From positions 28,641 through 92,640 of the forward strand of contig CAKTRJ010000003.1 in the NCBI GenBank assembly GCA_934597345.1: a DNA stretch of 64,000 nucleotides, given 5' to 3'. Position 1 is the stretch's first letter. Every line of letters starts with the position of its first letter. Below the pieces are notes generated by a model. The model had not been told where the DNA came from. It saw nothing but the letters and a program-made list of their open reading frames with translations, and searched no databases. Positions 8,174 through 15,687 of the stretch are shown in pieces. Made by a program: the position numbers and the translations under genes. This DNA is from an uncultured Oscillospiraceae bacterium. Lineage in GTDB: Bacteria > Bacillota > Clostridia > Oscillospirales > Oscillospiraceae.

Positions 8174-8779
8174 TTACTTATGCAGCAGCGGACTCAGCGG
8201 CTTGTAAATGGCGAAGCACAGCGCCACGTCCAGCATGCCCTTGACGAAGGTGAACGGCACGTTGAACACCAGCAGGCAGTTGAAAAGGGCGTTCTGGGTA
8301 GGCATATGGGACACGCCACCCAGAATCTCCTCGTACATGCCCACAATGGCCTCCAGCGGCAGATTATACAGCACCACATAGGCAGGGTAGACGATGAAAT
8401 AGTTGGCCACGATGCTGATGAGGGCCATGGCCACCGCCCCTGCCAGCGAACCGATCAGCGCGCTCTTACGGCTCTTGCTGCGCTTGTAGACCATACCGGC
8501 GGTAAACACGAAAATCGCGCCCAGGATGAAGTTGGACAGCTCGCCCACGCCGGCGCTGGAGCCGAAGGGCAGGTGCAGCAGGTTCTTTACCAGCTGGATG
8601 GCCACGCCGTATACAGGGCCCAGGGAGAAGGTGCCCAGCAGGGCAGGCAGGTCAGAGATGTCCAGCTTGATGAACGAGGGCACCAGCGGTACCGAGAACT
8701 CGATGAATTGCAGCACGGCGGCCACGGCGGTCAGCATGGCGGCCACGGCCAGATGATGGGTTTTCTGTTTCTGCGTCAT
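8174..8779 (-). CDS. ribU: Riboflavin ECF transporter substrate-binding subunit RibU
   Basis: Membrane S-component that binds riboflavin and works with a shared energising module (EcfA/A'/T, not in this window). About 201 residues and six hydrophobic segments; the N-terminal helix and the segment SVPLVPSFIKLDISDLPAL are typical of RibU. It lies immediately downstream of an FMN riboswitch, which independently supports riboflavin as the substrate. Start is set at 8779 (MTQKQK) because AAGGAG lies upstream; the longer frame would begin within the riboswitch leader. Confidence 0.93.
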   Translation of the reverse strand: MTQKQKTHHLAVAAMLTAVAAVLQFIEFSVPLVPSFIKLDISDLPALLGTFSLGPVYGVAIQLVKNLLHLPFGSSAGVGELSNFILGAIFVFTAGMVYKRSKSRKSALIGSLAGAVAMALISIVANYFIVYPAYVVLYNLPLEAIVGMYEEILGGVSHMPTQNALFNCLLVFNVPFTFVKGMLDVALCFAIYKPLSPLLHK

Positions 8780-8876
8780 AAAAAAGACTCCTTTTTGATG
8801 GTGTAACACCCTTGGAAACGGTTGTCTCCCAAGGTGCACGCATCAAAAAAGAGCATCACGAAAATGCCGTACACGC

Positions 8877-8987
8877 CTTCTCTCATCCAGACTATACTGT
8901 CGGTACCGGAATTGCGCCGGTTCGTGCTTGCCGAAGCTCGCTCGCGGACTGTGACCGCCGGTGGGGAATTTCGCCCCGCCCCGAAGA
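8877..8987 (-). promoter_or_regulatory. FMN riboswitch (RFN element)
   Basis: Read on the minus strand it begins with CTTCGGGGCGGGG, then GAAATTCCCCACCGGCGGT, then the paired CCGCGAGC, GAATTCC/GGTACCGACAGTATAGT and TCTGGATGAGAGAAGG, matching the conserved RFN core. A downstream hairpin (CCTTGGGAG...TTTCCAAGG, about 8812-8836) probably forms part of the expression platform. FMN would repress ribU. Confidence 0.95.
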
Positions 8988-9013
8988 CAAGTGATCCAGT
9001 TGTGTTCGCGCTT

Positions 9014-9042
9014 ATCATACAACAAACGGCGGGAAAATGCAA
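9014..9042 (-). promoter_or_regulatory. Promoter of the ribU transcript
   Basis: TTGCAT (9037-9042) and TATGAT (9014-9019) with 17-bp spacing, starting the RNA just before the FMN riboswitch. It is embedded in a GC dyad (about 9024-9063). Confidence 0.55.
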
Positions 9043-9063
9043 GCATGATTTTTCCCGCCGTTT

Positions 9064-9480
9064 ATGCATCGTCTATTCAGGCTTTATGCATCCCCGGTAA
9101 GGGCCGGTGGGGCGGGGGAGAAACGGCGGGAGATAATTGCCTACCCACATAGCGGGTGTAGTTTTGCGCGAGATATCGCTATGGCGCGAGGTGAATATAC
9201 ACCACTCTGGACACGCGATTTCCAGTAGCTGGTAATAAAGCGTTGATTTCACAAAAATTACGTCAAATTGTGGTTGTAGTGTGACTTCACTTACACTTCG
9301 TGCTAACATAATGCCTGCTAATTAACGGGGTTGACGATACAACGCACGGGATGCGCGGCGTATCGACAATATACAACGTAGCTGGTGTATATACAGCTCC
9401 GGCATACAGCATATATATCAGCGCCCCGGCCAGGTCCGGCGGCAAGCTGCGGAAACCATAGAACTGGGAGGATGACCGAT
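9064..9480 (+). other. Non-coding stretch upstream of the pilin-like gene
   Basis: No convincing gene in these 417 bases. The part after 9150 is clearly more AT-rich than its neighbours. It contains a dyad CGATAC...GTATCG (9334-9339 and 9360-9365) close to a TTGACG hexamer, and repeated GTATATA motifs. It most likely holds the promoter and a long leader of the pilin-sortase pair. Confidence 0.4.
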
Positions 9481-10188
9481 ATGGTACATAAGCATGAAAA
9501 GGGGAGCGGAAGCGTGGCGAAGCGGCTGCTGGGCCTGTGTCTGGCTCTGGTGATGCTGCTGGCGCTTCTGCCGGTGGCGGCTTACGCCGAGGAAACCAAG
9601 CAGGAGGAGCAGGTTCCCCAGAACTTCGTTCAGGAGTGGAACGTGACGATCCCGGTATACGTCCATCTCAGCGGACGCTCCGCCGCCGCCAACGAGACCT
9701 TTACCGTTACGCTGGAGGCCGTGGACGAGGGCGCGCCCATGCCTGATACGGCGACCATCCAGGTCCCCGCCGTGGCCACGGATAACAAGACCGCCAGCGG
9801 CGAGTTCAAGATCCACTATACCGTCCCCGGAGTGTATCACTATAAGATCACCCAGACCGCCGGTAATGCAGCCTACACCTCCTATGACAAGACGGTGTAC
9901 TATGTCACTGTCAGTGTGTTCTATAATGAGAATGGTGATCTGGATTGCGAGGTGGCCGCCCGTAAGAACGACCCCAATACCACGGCCAAGGCCGGCGCTA
10001 TCGAGTTCTTCAACAGCTATTCCCGCCCCGGCCACCGTGTGCCTACCACCAACCCCACCACCCCCGGCACGCTGATCCAGACGGGTCAGCTGAACTGGCC
10101 GGTACCGGTGCTGGCCGGTCTGGGCGCGGCGCTGATCGCCCTGGGCTGCGTGCTGCTGCGCAAGCGGAGGAACGGCCGCCATGCGTAA
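9481..10188 (+). CDS. Pilin-like (FctA/Spy0128-type) surface protein with sortase signal
   Basis: Secreted wall-anchored protein. Signal peptide: charged N-terminus, hydrophobic core to about residue 35, cleavage near AYA-EE. Residues 45-185 form one beta-rich domain of the streptococcal pilin isopeptide type (IPVYVHLSG, FTVTLEAV, GVYHYKITQ, IEFFNSYS). The C-terminus has an LIQTG sorting motif, a hydrophobic span and RKRR, i.e. a full cell-wall sorting signal. The Asn of the isopeptide triad is present (FFNSYS), but the expected Lys and Glu appear replaced (see findings). Start at 9481 has GGGAGG 9 nt upstream. Overlaps the sortase gene by 8 bp, so the two are co-translated. Confidence 0.82.
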   Translation: MVHKHEKGSGSVAKRLLGLCLALVMLLALLPVAAYAEETKQEEQVPQNFVQEWNVTIPVYVHLSGRSAAANETFTVTLEAVDEGAPMPDTATIQVPAVATDNKTASGEFKIHYTVPGVYHYKITQTAGNAAYTSYDKTVYYVTVSVFYNENGDLDCEVAARKNDPNTTAKAGAIEFFNSYSRPGHRVPTTNPTTPGTLIQTGQLNWPVPVLAGLGAALIALGCVLLRKRRNGRHA

Positions 10189-10780
10189 ATGGTCCGGCGC
10201 GCTGTGTATCCTTCTGGGCGTGGTGCTGATCGGCGCGGCGGCGCTGCTGCTGGTCCGCAACCGGCAGGAGGACCGTCAGGCCCGGCAGGAGTCCGACGCC
10301 ATGCTGGAGCAGGTGCGCTCGGAGATCGCCCAGCCCGCCGCCGATCCGGAGCCGCAGACACCGGAGGAAACGGTAGAGGACAACTTCCAGTACGCGGGCA
10401 TCCTGTCCATCCCGGATCTGTCGCTGGAGCTTCCGGTGATCGACGGGTGGAGCTACAGCCGCCTGAAGCTGGCGCCCTGCCGTCAGCAGGGCAGCGCGGC
10501 CACCTATGACCTGGTGATCGCGGCCCATAATTACAAGAGCCATTTCGGCACGCTGAAGGAGCTGTCTCCCGGCGCGGCCGTCACCTTCACCGACATGGAC
10601 GGCGCCGTTTACTCCTATACGGTGCAGGACGTGCATCAGGTGGAGACCGATGCCCCGGACGAGGTGTTTTCCGGGGAATATGATCTGGTGCTGTATACCT
10701 GTACCTACGGCGGCAAGGCCCGTGTGGCGGCCTTCTGCCTGCTGGACAGCCCCGACGATCAGATAGATATTGCGGAATAA
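10181..10780 (+). CDS. Sortase family transpeptidase
   Basis: Membrane-bound cysteine transpeptidase. N-terminal anchor (residues 5-25), acidic spacer, then the sortase beta-barrel beginning YAGILSIPDLSLELPV. Catalytic residues are visible: His in VIAAHNYKSH, Cys in LYTCTYGG and Arg shortly after (KARVA). Length 199 residues is at the short end for the family. The 8-bp overlap with the pilin-like gene implies it acts on that protein's LIQTG signal, either polymerising it or anchoring it to peptidoglycan. Class (B, C or D) cannot be fixed by eye. Confidence 0.88.
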   Translation: MRKWSGALCILLGVVLIGAAALLLVRNRQEDRQARQESDAMLEQVRSEIAQPAADPEPQTPEETVEDNFQYAGILSIPDLSLELPVIDGWSYSRLKLAPCRQQGSAATYDLVIAAHNYKSHFGTLKELSPGAAVTFTDMDGAVYSYTVQDVHQVETDAPDEVFSGEYDLVLYTCTYGGKARVAAFCLLDSPDDQIDIAE

Positions 10781-10781
10781 C

Positions 10782-10827
10782 AAAAAACACAGATGCCCGG
10801 CCTTTGGCCGGGCATCTGTGTTTTTTA
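10782..10827. terminator. Bidirectional terminator after the sortase gene
   Basis: Long stem AAAAAACACAGATGCCCGGCC paired with its complement across a 3-nt loop; also serves the converging gene ending at 10825. Confidence 0.9.
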
Positions 10828-11559
10828 TGTTTGCAGCAGCTCTCCGGCGATGTCGGCCACCTCCGGCAGCATGAGGAACGCCTCCCGGATGCCCATGTTT
10901 TCCGCCAGCGCCGCCTTTTTCCGCAGGCTCTGGGCGTCGTCGAACAGCACATAGTGGTTGTCGTTGCCGGAGCGGTAGGTGAAGTACCGGGCGCACAGCT
11001 CCTCGGAGAAGTAGACGGTCTTGCCCTCCCGCAGCCGCCGCAGCTCCGTCAGCGACAGCGCGCGGCGGCGGTTGGCGGAGTGGGGCAGGGTGTAGTCCAG
11101 CCGCAGCCGCTCCAGATCCAGGGCGATCCGCCCCGCGCCGAAGCGGCGAACGGCGTCCTCCAGACAGCTTTTCAGCGTGCCGCCCGCCACGGCGGTGTTT
11201 ACCAGCACCGAGGCACGGGGCGCGTGGGCGGCGTAGCTCTCCGGCACGAACAGGCGTCGGCCGTACTGGCCGCACAGCTGGCCCACTCTGGCGGTCAGCC
11301 CGCCCCGCGCTCCGCCGGGCCGCCAGTCCAGCACCACGCCGTCGTATTCCCGCCGCAGGCACTCCCGCAGGATGTCCCGCGCCAGCACGTCGTCGCCGCC
11401 GCACTCACCGCCGTCGTCCACCAGCATCAGCCCGCCCTGAGGCGGGGCGCTTCCCTGCGCCGCCAGCAGCCGCGGCCCCACCCGGTAGACGGCCCGCACC
11501 GGCCGGAACCGGCCATGGGGCAGCGTGTCGCCCGCACCTGCCGCCAGATAGAACTGCAT
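10825..11559 (-). CDS. Uncharacterised protein with GH18-like C-terminus
   Basis: A 244-residue protein that I do not recognise by name. Its C-terminal third (YFTYRSGNDNHYVLFDD, then AQSLRKKAALAENMGIREAF) resembles the last strands and helix of the glycoside hydrolase 18 barrel seen in spore cortex enzymes such as SleL/YaaH, where a similar segment ends the fold. The middle contains DGVVLDWRPGG where GH18 enzymes have DGxxxDxE, so the usual catalytic Glu seems absent. No signal peptide. It diverges from yqeG. A role in wall binding or a catalytically dead barrel is a guess. Confidence 0.5.
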   Translation of the reverse strand: MQFYLAAGAGDTLPHGRFRPVRAVYRVGPRLLAAQGSAPPQGGLMLVDDGGECGGDDVLARDILRECLRREYDGVVLDWRPGGARGGLTARVGQLCGQYGRRLFVPESYAAHAPRASVLVNTAVAGGTLKSCLEDAVRRFGAGRIALDLERLRLDYTLPHSANRRRALSLTELRRLREGKTVYFSEELCARYFTYRSGNDNHYVLFDDAQSLRKKAALAENMGIREAFLMLPEVADIAGELLQT

Positions 11560-11572
11560 GACCCCGCCCCCC

Positions 11573-11601
11573 TTGTTTTTCCGGATGAAAAATGATATAC
11601 T
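11573..11601 (+). promoter_or_regulatory. Promoter of yqeG operon
   Basis: TTGTTT (11573-11578) and TATACT (11596-11601) with a 17-bp spacer. The -35 overlaps the 5' end region of the divergent gene. Confidence 0.6.
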
Positions 11602-11635
11602 GCCAATGATATCGTATGAAAAGGGGAGAGGGGAT

Positions 11636-12145
11636 ATGCGCGTCTCTCTGCGGCCGGACCGACTGCTGGCGGCCTATGACAATGTGACGACGGAGCTGCT
11701 GCGGAAAAAGGGTGTGCGGTTGCTGCTGTGTGATCTGGACTATACGCTGGCGCCCAAGTCGGTGAAAACGCCGCCGGAGGGCGTGAAGCCCTGGATCGAC
11801 GGCCTGAAGGCCGCCGGGATCACGGTGATGATCCTCTCCAACAACCGCAGCGGCAAGCGGGTGGATGAGTTCTGCCGCCAGCTGGGCATCGACTATGTGG
11901 GCCACGCCCGGAAGCCGTTGACAAAGGGCCTGCGCCGGGCCATGGACAAGGCGGGCGTCACCGCCCGCGAGACCGCCATGCTGGGCGACAAGCTGCTGAC
12001 GGATATGCTGGCCGCCAATCTGGCGGGCGCCGCCGCGCTGATGGTGGAGCCGGTGGGCGGCGCGGTAACACCGTGGCAGAAAGTGCTGCACGCCATGCAG
12101 GCGCCCTTTAAGGCCATGGCACGGGAAAAGGAGGAGATCGCATGA
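11636..12145 (+). CDS. yqeG: YqeG-family HAD IIIA phosphatase
   Basis: Haloacid-dehalogenase-fold phosphatase of unknown physiological substrate, conserved in Firmicutes. Motif I DLDYTLAP with the nucleophile Asp, motif II SNN, a Lys in ARKPLTKGL and motif III GDKLLTD are all visible; about 169 residues is normal. Start at 11636 follows AGGGGAGAGG. It overlaps the following M24 peptidase gene by four bases (ATGA), so they form an operon. Confidence 0.9.
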   Translation: MRVSLRPDRLLAAYDNVTTELLRKKGVRLLLCDLDYTLAPKSVKTPPEGVKPWIDGLKAAGITVMILSNNRSGKRVDEFCRQLGIDYVGHARKPLTKGLRRAMDKAGVTARETAMLGDKLLTDMLAANLAGAAALMVEPVGGAVTPWQKVLHAMQAPFKAMAREKEEIA

Positions 12146-13203
12146 ATCATCTGGAACATATCGCCGCCCATCTGGGCGAGCTGGACGCCATGCTGCTGAC
12201 CAGCGAGGCCAATTGCTACTACGCCGCCGGTTTTATGGGCGAGGGCGTGGCACTGGTGACTCGCAAAGGCAGCTGGTATTTTACCGACAGCCGCTATACC
12301 GAAGCGGCGGAGAAGGCCATCGGCGGCGCTGCCGTCATCGGTGAGATCCGTCGGGACAAGCCGTTTTCCGCGCTGATCAACGATGCGCTGGCCCAGACCG
12401 GCGCACAGAAGGTGGGCTTTGAGGAGCAGCGCATGACCGTGGCGGAGCACACGGCATACACGGAGAAGCTGCACTGCACGCTGGTACCGGCCTATGGGGT
12501 GATGACGGCGCTGCGGGGCAGCAAGGACGAGGAGGAACTGGCCACGATGACCGCCGCCCAGCGGATCGCGGAGGGTGCGCTGGAGCAGATCTGCAAGGAG
12601 ATCCGGCCCGGCATGACCGAGAAGGAGATCGCCGCCCGTCTGAACTACCTGATGGTGTCTGCCGGGGCGGAAAAGACCTCTTTTGATACCATTGTGGCCT
12701 CCGGCCCCAACGGCTCCATGCCCCACGCTGTGCCCGGCATGCGTCAGGTGCAGCAGGGCGACTTCATCACCATGGACTTCGGCTGCGTGTATAAGGGCTA
12801 TTGCAGCGACATGACCCGCACCGTAGCGCTGGGCCAGCCCAGTGAGGAGATGGAGAAGGTCTATCATATCGTGCTGGAGGCCCAGCTGGCCGGTATCGCC
12901 GCCGCCAGGGCGGGTGTTACCGGCGCGGCCATCGACGCCGCGGCCCGCAAGGTCATCGAGGACGCGGGCTACGGCCCCTATTTCGGCCACAGCTTCGGCC
13001 ACAGTCTGGGCATCGACATCCATGAATCCCCCAACGCCGCGCCCGGCAACGACAAGCCCATGCCGGAGAACGCGGTGGTCAGCGCCGAGCCGGGCATCTA
13101 TCTGCCCGGAAGGTTCGGCGTCCGCATCGAGGATGTGATGATACTGCGGCCCGACGGTGCGGAGATCATCACCAGAGCGCCCAAGGAACTTCTGGTACTG
13201 TAA
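12142..13203 (+). CDS. M24 family Xaa-Pro aminopeptidase/dipeptidase
   Basis: Two-metal aminopeptidase that removes N-terminal residues preceding proline. The N-terminal creatinase-like domain (residues 1-130) is followed by the pita-bread catalytic domain. Metal ligands can be read in MDFGCVYKGYCSDMTR (two Asp), HSFGHSLGIDIHE (His), AEPGIYL (Glu) and GVRIEDV (Glu). 353 residues matches the PepP/PepQ-like Clostridia enzymes. Translationally coupled to yqeG, and followed by efp, a neighbourhood common in Firmicutes and suggestive of co-evolution with proline translation. Confidence 0.93.
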   Translation: MNHLEHIAAHLGELDAMLLTSEANCYYAAGFMGEGVALVTRKGSWYFTDSRYTEAAEKAIGGAAVIGEIRRDKPFSALINDALAQTGAQKVGFEEQRMTVAEHTAYTEKLHCTLVPAYGVMTALRGSKDEEELATMTAAQRIAEGALEQICKEIRPGMTEKEIAARLNYLMVSAGAEKTSFDTIVASGPNGSMPHAVPGMRQVQQGDFITMDFGCVYKGYCSDMTRTVALGQPSEEMEKVYHIVLEAQLAGIAAARAGVTGAAIDAAARKVIEDAGYGPYFGHSFGHSLGIDIHESPNAAPGNDKPMPENAVVSAEPGIYLPGRFGVRIEDVMILRPDGAEIITRAPKELLVL

Positions 13204-13245
13204 GCAAATAATTTCGCTTTTTTGGCAAAAAATATGGCAAAGCCC

Positions 13246-13274
13246 TTGCCAAACCATACGGCATCATGTAAAAT
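13246..13274 (+). promoter_or_regulatory. Promoter of efp
   Basis: TTGCCA (13246-13251), 17-bp spacer, TAAAAT (13269-13274). A hairpin GAGGGAAT...ATTCCCTC at about 13311-13331 sits just before the ribosome binding site and could affect translation. Confidence 0.65.
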
Positions 13275-13354
13275 AGATAAGGCCATTTTTGGCGAATGTA
13301 TATTTTATTCGAGGGAATGTTGATATTCCCTCATCATATGGGAGGAATATCAAT

Positions 13355-13921
13355 ATGGCAACTATTACCGCCGGTGATTTCAGAAACGGCAAGACTTTCG
13401 AGATGGACGGCAAGATCATGCAGGTCGTGGAGTTCCAGCACGTCAAGCCCGGCAAGGGCGCGGCCTTCGTCCGTACCAAGATGCGCAACGTGGTGACCGG
13501 CGCTGTGACCGAGACCTCTTTCAACCCTACCGCCAAGTTTGAGGAAGCTTTCGTGGATCGCCGTGACATGGCGTACAGCTACAACGACGGCGACCTGTAC
13601 TACTTCATGGATCAGGAGACCTTCGACATGGTGCCCCTGGGCAAGGATCTGCTGGGCGACGCTTTCCGCTTCATCACCGAGAATACCGTCTGCAAGGTGC
13701 TGAGCTATAAGGGTAATGTGTTCGGTCTGGAGTGCCCCAACTTCATGGATCTGGAGGTCACCGAGACCGAGCCCGGTCTGGCAGGCAACACCGCCACCAA
13801 CACCCTGAAGCCCGCCACCGTGGAGACCGGCGCCGAGGTGAAGGTGCCCCTGTTCATCAACATCGGTGACAAGATCACCATCGACACCCGCACCGGCGAG
13901 TATATCGGCCGCTGCAAGTAA
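13355..13921 (+). CDS. efp: Translation elongation factor P
   Basis: Relieves ribosome stalling at proline runs. 188 residues with three beta-barrel domains; the modification-site loop reads [12 protein letters not shown] near residues 30-40, so the conserved Lys is present. The C-terminus [16 protein letters not shown] is diagnostic. I start at 13355 (MATITAGDF) after GGGAGGAA; the in-frame ATG at 13289 lies inside the leader. No EpmA/EpmB or YmfI-type modification gene is nearby. Confidence 0.97.
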   Translation: MATITAGDFRNGKTFEMDGKIMQVVEFQHVKPGKGAAFVRTKMRNVVTGAVTETSFNPTAKFEEAFVDRRDMAYSYNDGDLYYFMDQETFDMVPLGKDLLGDAFRFITENTVCKVLSYKGNVFGLECPNFMDLEVTETEPGLAGNTATNTLKPATVETGAEVKVPLFINIGDKITIDTRTGEYIGRCK

Positions 13922-13965
13922 TTTCATCCGTAGCAACCAACCGACCGTAAAGAAAGGAGCCGAAT

Positions 13966-14400
13966 ATGGGTATTTCTGAGAAGGTAGCATACCTGAAGGG
14001 CCTGGCCGAGGGTCTGGCGCTGGATACCGAGAGCAAGGAAGGCAAGCTGATCGCCGCCATCATCGACGTGCTGGACAACATGGCCGACGAGATCGCTGAC
14101 ATGCAGGACGAGATGGTGGACATCGAGGACGGTCTGGATGCCGTCAGCGACGACCTCAGCGAGGTGGAGGAGTCCCTCTACGAGCTGGACGACGAGGACG
14201 AGGAAGAGTGGGACGATGAGGACGAGGATGAAGAGTGCTTCATGACCACCTGCCCCGAGTGTGAAGAGGAAGTCTATTTCGACGAAACCGTTCTGGAGGA
14301 CGGCGAGGTGGTGTGCCCCAACTGCGGCACCAAGCTGGAGTTTGATCTCAGCGACCTGGCCAACGCCCTGAACGAGGCTGCCGAAGAGGACGACGAGTAA
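13966..14400 (+). CDS. CD1247-type acidic zinc-ribbon protein
   Basis: A 144-residue protein with a helical N-terminal domain (GISEKVAYLKGLAEGL) of the Clostridia CD1247 family, a very acidic middle made of Asp/Glu runs (about residues 70-90), and a zinc ribbon with CPECEEEVYF and CPNCGTKLEF. Function is unknown; the zinc ribbon suggests a nucleic acid or protein contact. It follows efp by 44 bp with its own AAAGGAG site, so may be co-transcribed with efp. Confidence 0.8.
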   Translation: MGISEKVAYLKGLAEGLALDTESKEGKLIAAIIDVLDNMADEIADMQDEMVDIEDGLDAVSDDLSEVEESLYELDDEDEEEWDDEDEDEECFMTTCPECEEEVYFDETVLEDGEVVCPNCGTKLEFDLSDLANALNEAAEEDDE

Positions 14401-14402
14401 AA

Positions 14403-14437
14403 TAAAAAAGGAAGGGCCGTGGCCCTTCCTTTTTTTG
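14403..14437 (+). terminator. Terminator after the CD1247-type gene
   Basis: AAAAAAGGAAGGGCC stem with GGCCCTTCC and a seven-T tail. Confidence 0.9.
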
Positions 14438-14483
14438 TGAAGCGTGAAAAACTGAGGTATGCCGCCGCTGGCGGCATGATGGG

Positions 14484-14512
14484 GAAAGAGAGAGCCTTTC
14501 GGCTCTCTCTTC
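14484..14512 (-). terminator. Terminator after the XRE regulator gene
   Basis: AAGAGAGAGCC stem with a GAAA-type loop on the minus strand, directly after the stop codon at 14513. Confidence 0.75.
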
Positions 14513-15487
14513 TTATGTATCGCGGGAAATCAGGGTGTCGGCGTTGCAGTCGTAGGCCAGTTTATAGACGGTTCCATCGGGGGCGGTGTAGGTCAGACGC
14601 AGGGTGTGGCCGCCGAACTGGAAGGTCCCCACCTGGAGCGTACCGCTTTCGGTGTCGCAGTCCGGGGGCACCAGACCGCTCCCCGCCAACAGTTGGCGAA
14701 TACGGGCACCCATCTCCGGGCGGACGGCAGTCAGGCGGGTCTCCTTGAAATCCGTAAAGTTCCAGAGGGAGAACTCGCTGCTGCGTTCCGCCGTCTGAGA
14801 ATCAGTGACGGCCACGGCGTATGCGCCGTCGGCGGACCAGTAGAAGCAGCGGAAGGTATCGCCCTTCTCCGAAGCGAGGCTGACATAGGTCTTTTGACTC
14901 TCGTCATCCACCAGATAATACCGGCCCTTCCAGGCCCGCACCAGCACCTGATCGTCGCTGAACAAGCTGGCGGGATAGGCCTCGATGCTGATGGTCTCGT
15001 CGATGGGTGAATGCTGGCGTTTGAAAATGTTGTAGGTCTCTCCAATGCGCTGGTTGTAGATCAGGAAACCGCCATAGGCTGCAAAAGCCAGCACAGCAAA
15101 GAGGATAACGCCGGCCAGAATACGGCGAATCAGCCTTTTCTTTCGCTGGTTGAGATTTTCCCGGGAAATATCCAGCACCGCCTGCACGGCGGGGGACGCT
15201 GTTTCCGGCATGGGTGGCTCCGGAGTGACGAGCTCCGGAACGGGGGTGATGTCAGGTTTCAAAAGCTCCTCCTTTTCTGCGGCGCGACAGGTCAGCAGGT
15301 CATCCACACGCAGGCCGAAGGCCGCCGCCAGCGGCTGCAAAAGGGTCACGTCGGGGTAGCTGAGCCCGCGTTCCCATTTGCTGACGGCTTTGTCGGTAAC
15401 GTGCAGCGTCTGGGCCAGCTGCTGCTGGGTCAGCCTCTGCCGCTTTCGGTTTTCGGCGATGAAAGCGCCGAGCTGTTGTTTGTCCAA
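14513..15487 (-). CDS. Membrane-anchored XRE-family regulator (TTG start)
   Basis: Cytoplasmic helix-turn-helix (LTQQQLAQTLHVTDKAVSKWERG, about residues 20-40), a linker, one membrane span (about 125-150), then an outside domain of about 175 residues with aromatic-rich beta strands. It is probably a one-component sensor that links an external cue to transcription. Start: GAGGTGATC precedes a TTG at 15487, while the ATG at 15508 overlaps the -10 box of the promoter at 15507-15534 and cannot be in the mRNA. Target genes are unknown; divergent pncB is a candidate. Confidence 0.8.
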   Translation of the reverse strand: MDKQQLGAFIAENRKRQRLTQQQLAQTLHVTDKAVSKWERGLSYPDVTLLQPLAAAFGLRVDDLLTCRAAEKEELLKPDITPVPELVTPEPPMPETASPAVQAVLDISRENLNQRKKRLIRRILAGVILFAVLAFAAYGGFLIYNQRIGETYNIFKRQHSPIDETISIEAYPASLFSDDQVLVRAWKGRYYLVDDESQKTYVSLASEKGDTFRCFYWSADGAYAVAVTDSQTAERSSEFSLWNFTDFKETRLTAVRPEMGARIRQLLAGSGLVPPDCDTESGTLQVGTFQFGGHTLRLTYTAPDGTVYKLAYDCNADTLISRDT

Positions 15488-15506
15488 AGTGATCACCTCG
15501 CCATCC

Positions 15507-15534
15507 ATTGTACCAGACAGGGCGGAAAATGCAA
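15507..15534 (-). promoter_or_regulatory. Promoter of the XRE regulator
   Basis: TTGCAT (15529-15534) and TACAAT (15507-15512) with 16-bp spacer and TGG extension. Predicted start near 15500 leaves a very short leader before the TTG. Confidence 0.6.
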
Positions 15535-15585
15535 CCGACCAGCGGTTTAGCCTCCGCAGAATACCGAATTATGTGGGAGAAACGG

Positions 15586-15613
15586 TTGCGAAATGTTAAA
15601 TTTGTGCTATAAT
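15586..15613 (+). promoter_or_regulatory. Promoter of pncB
   Basis: TTGCGA (15586-15591) and TATAAT (15608-15613), 16-bp spacer, TGC extension. A small GC hairpin follows in the leader at about 15636-15652. Confidence 0.6.
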
Positions 15614-15687
15614 AATTAGATACTCTGCGCTTCACGGGGCGACAGCGCCCGCTGAGGTATTATTGAGAATTTGAGGTTTAACAGGAA

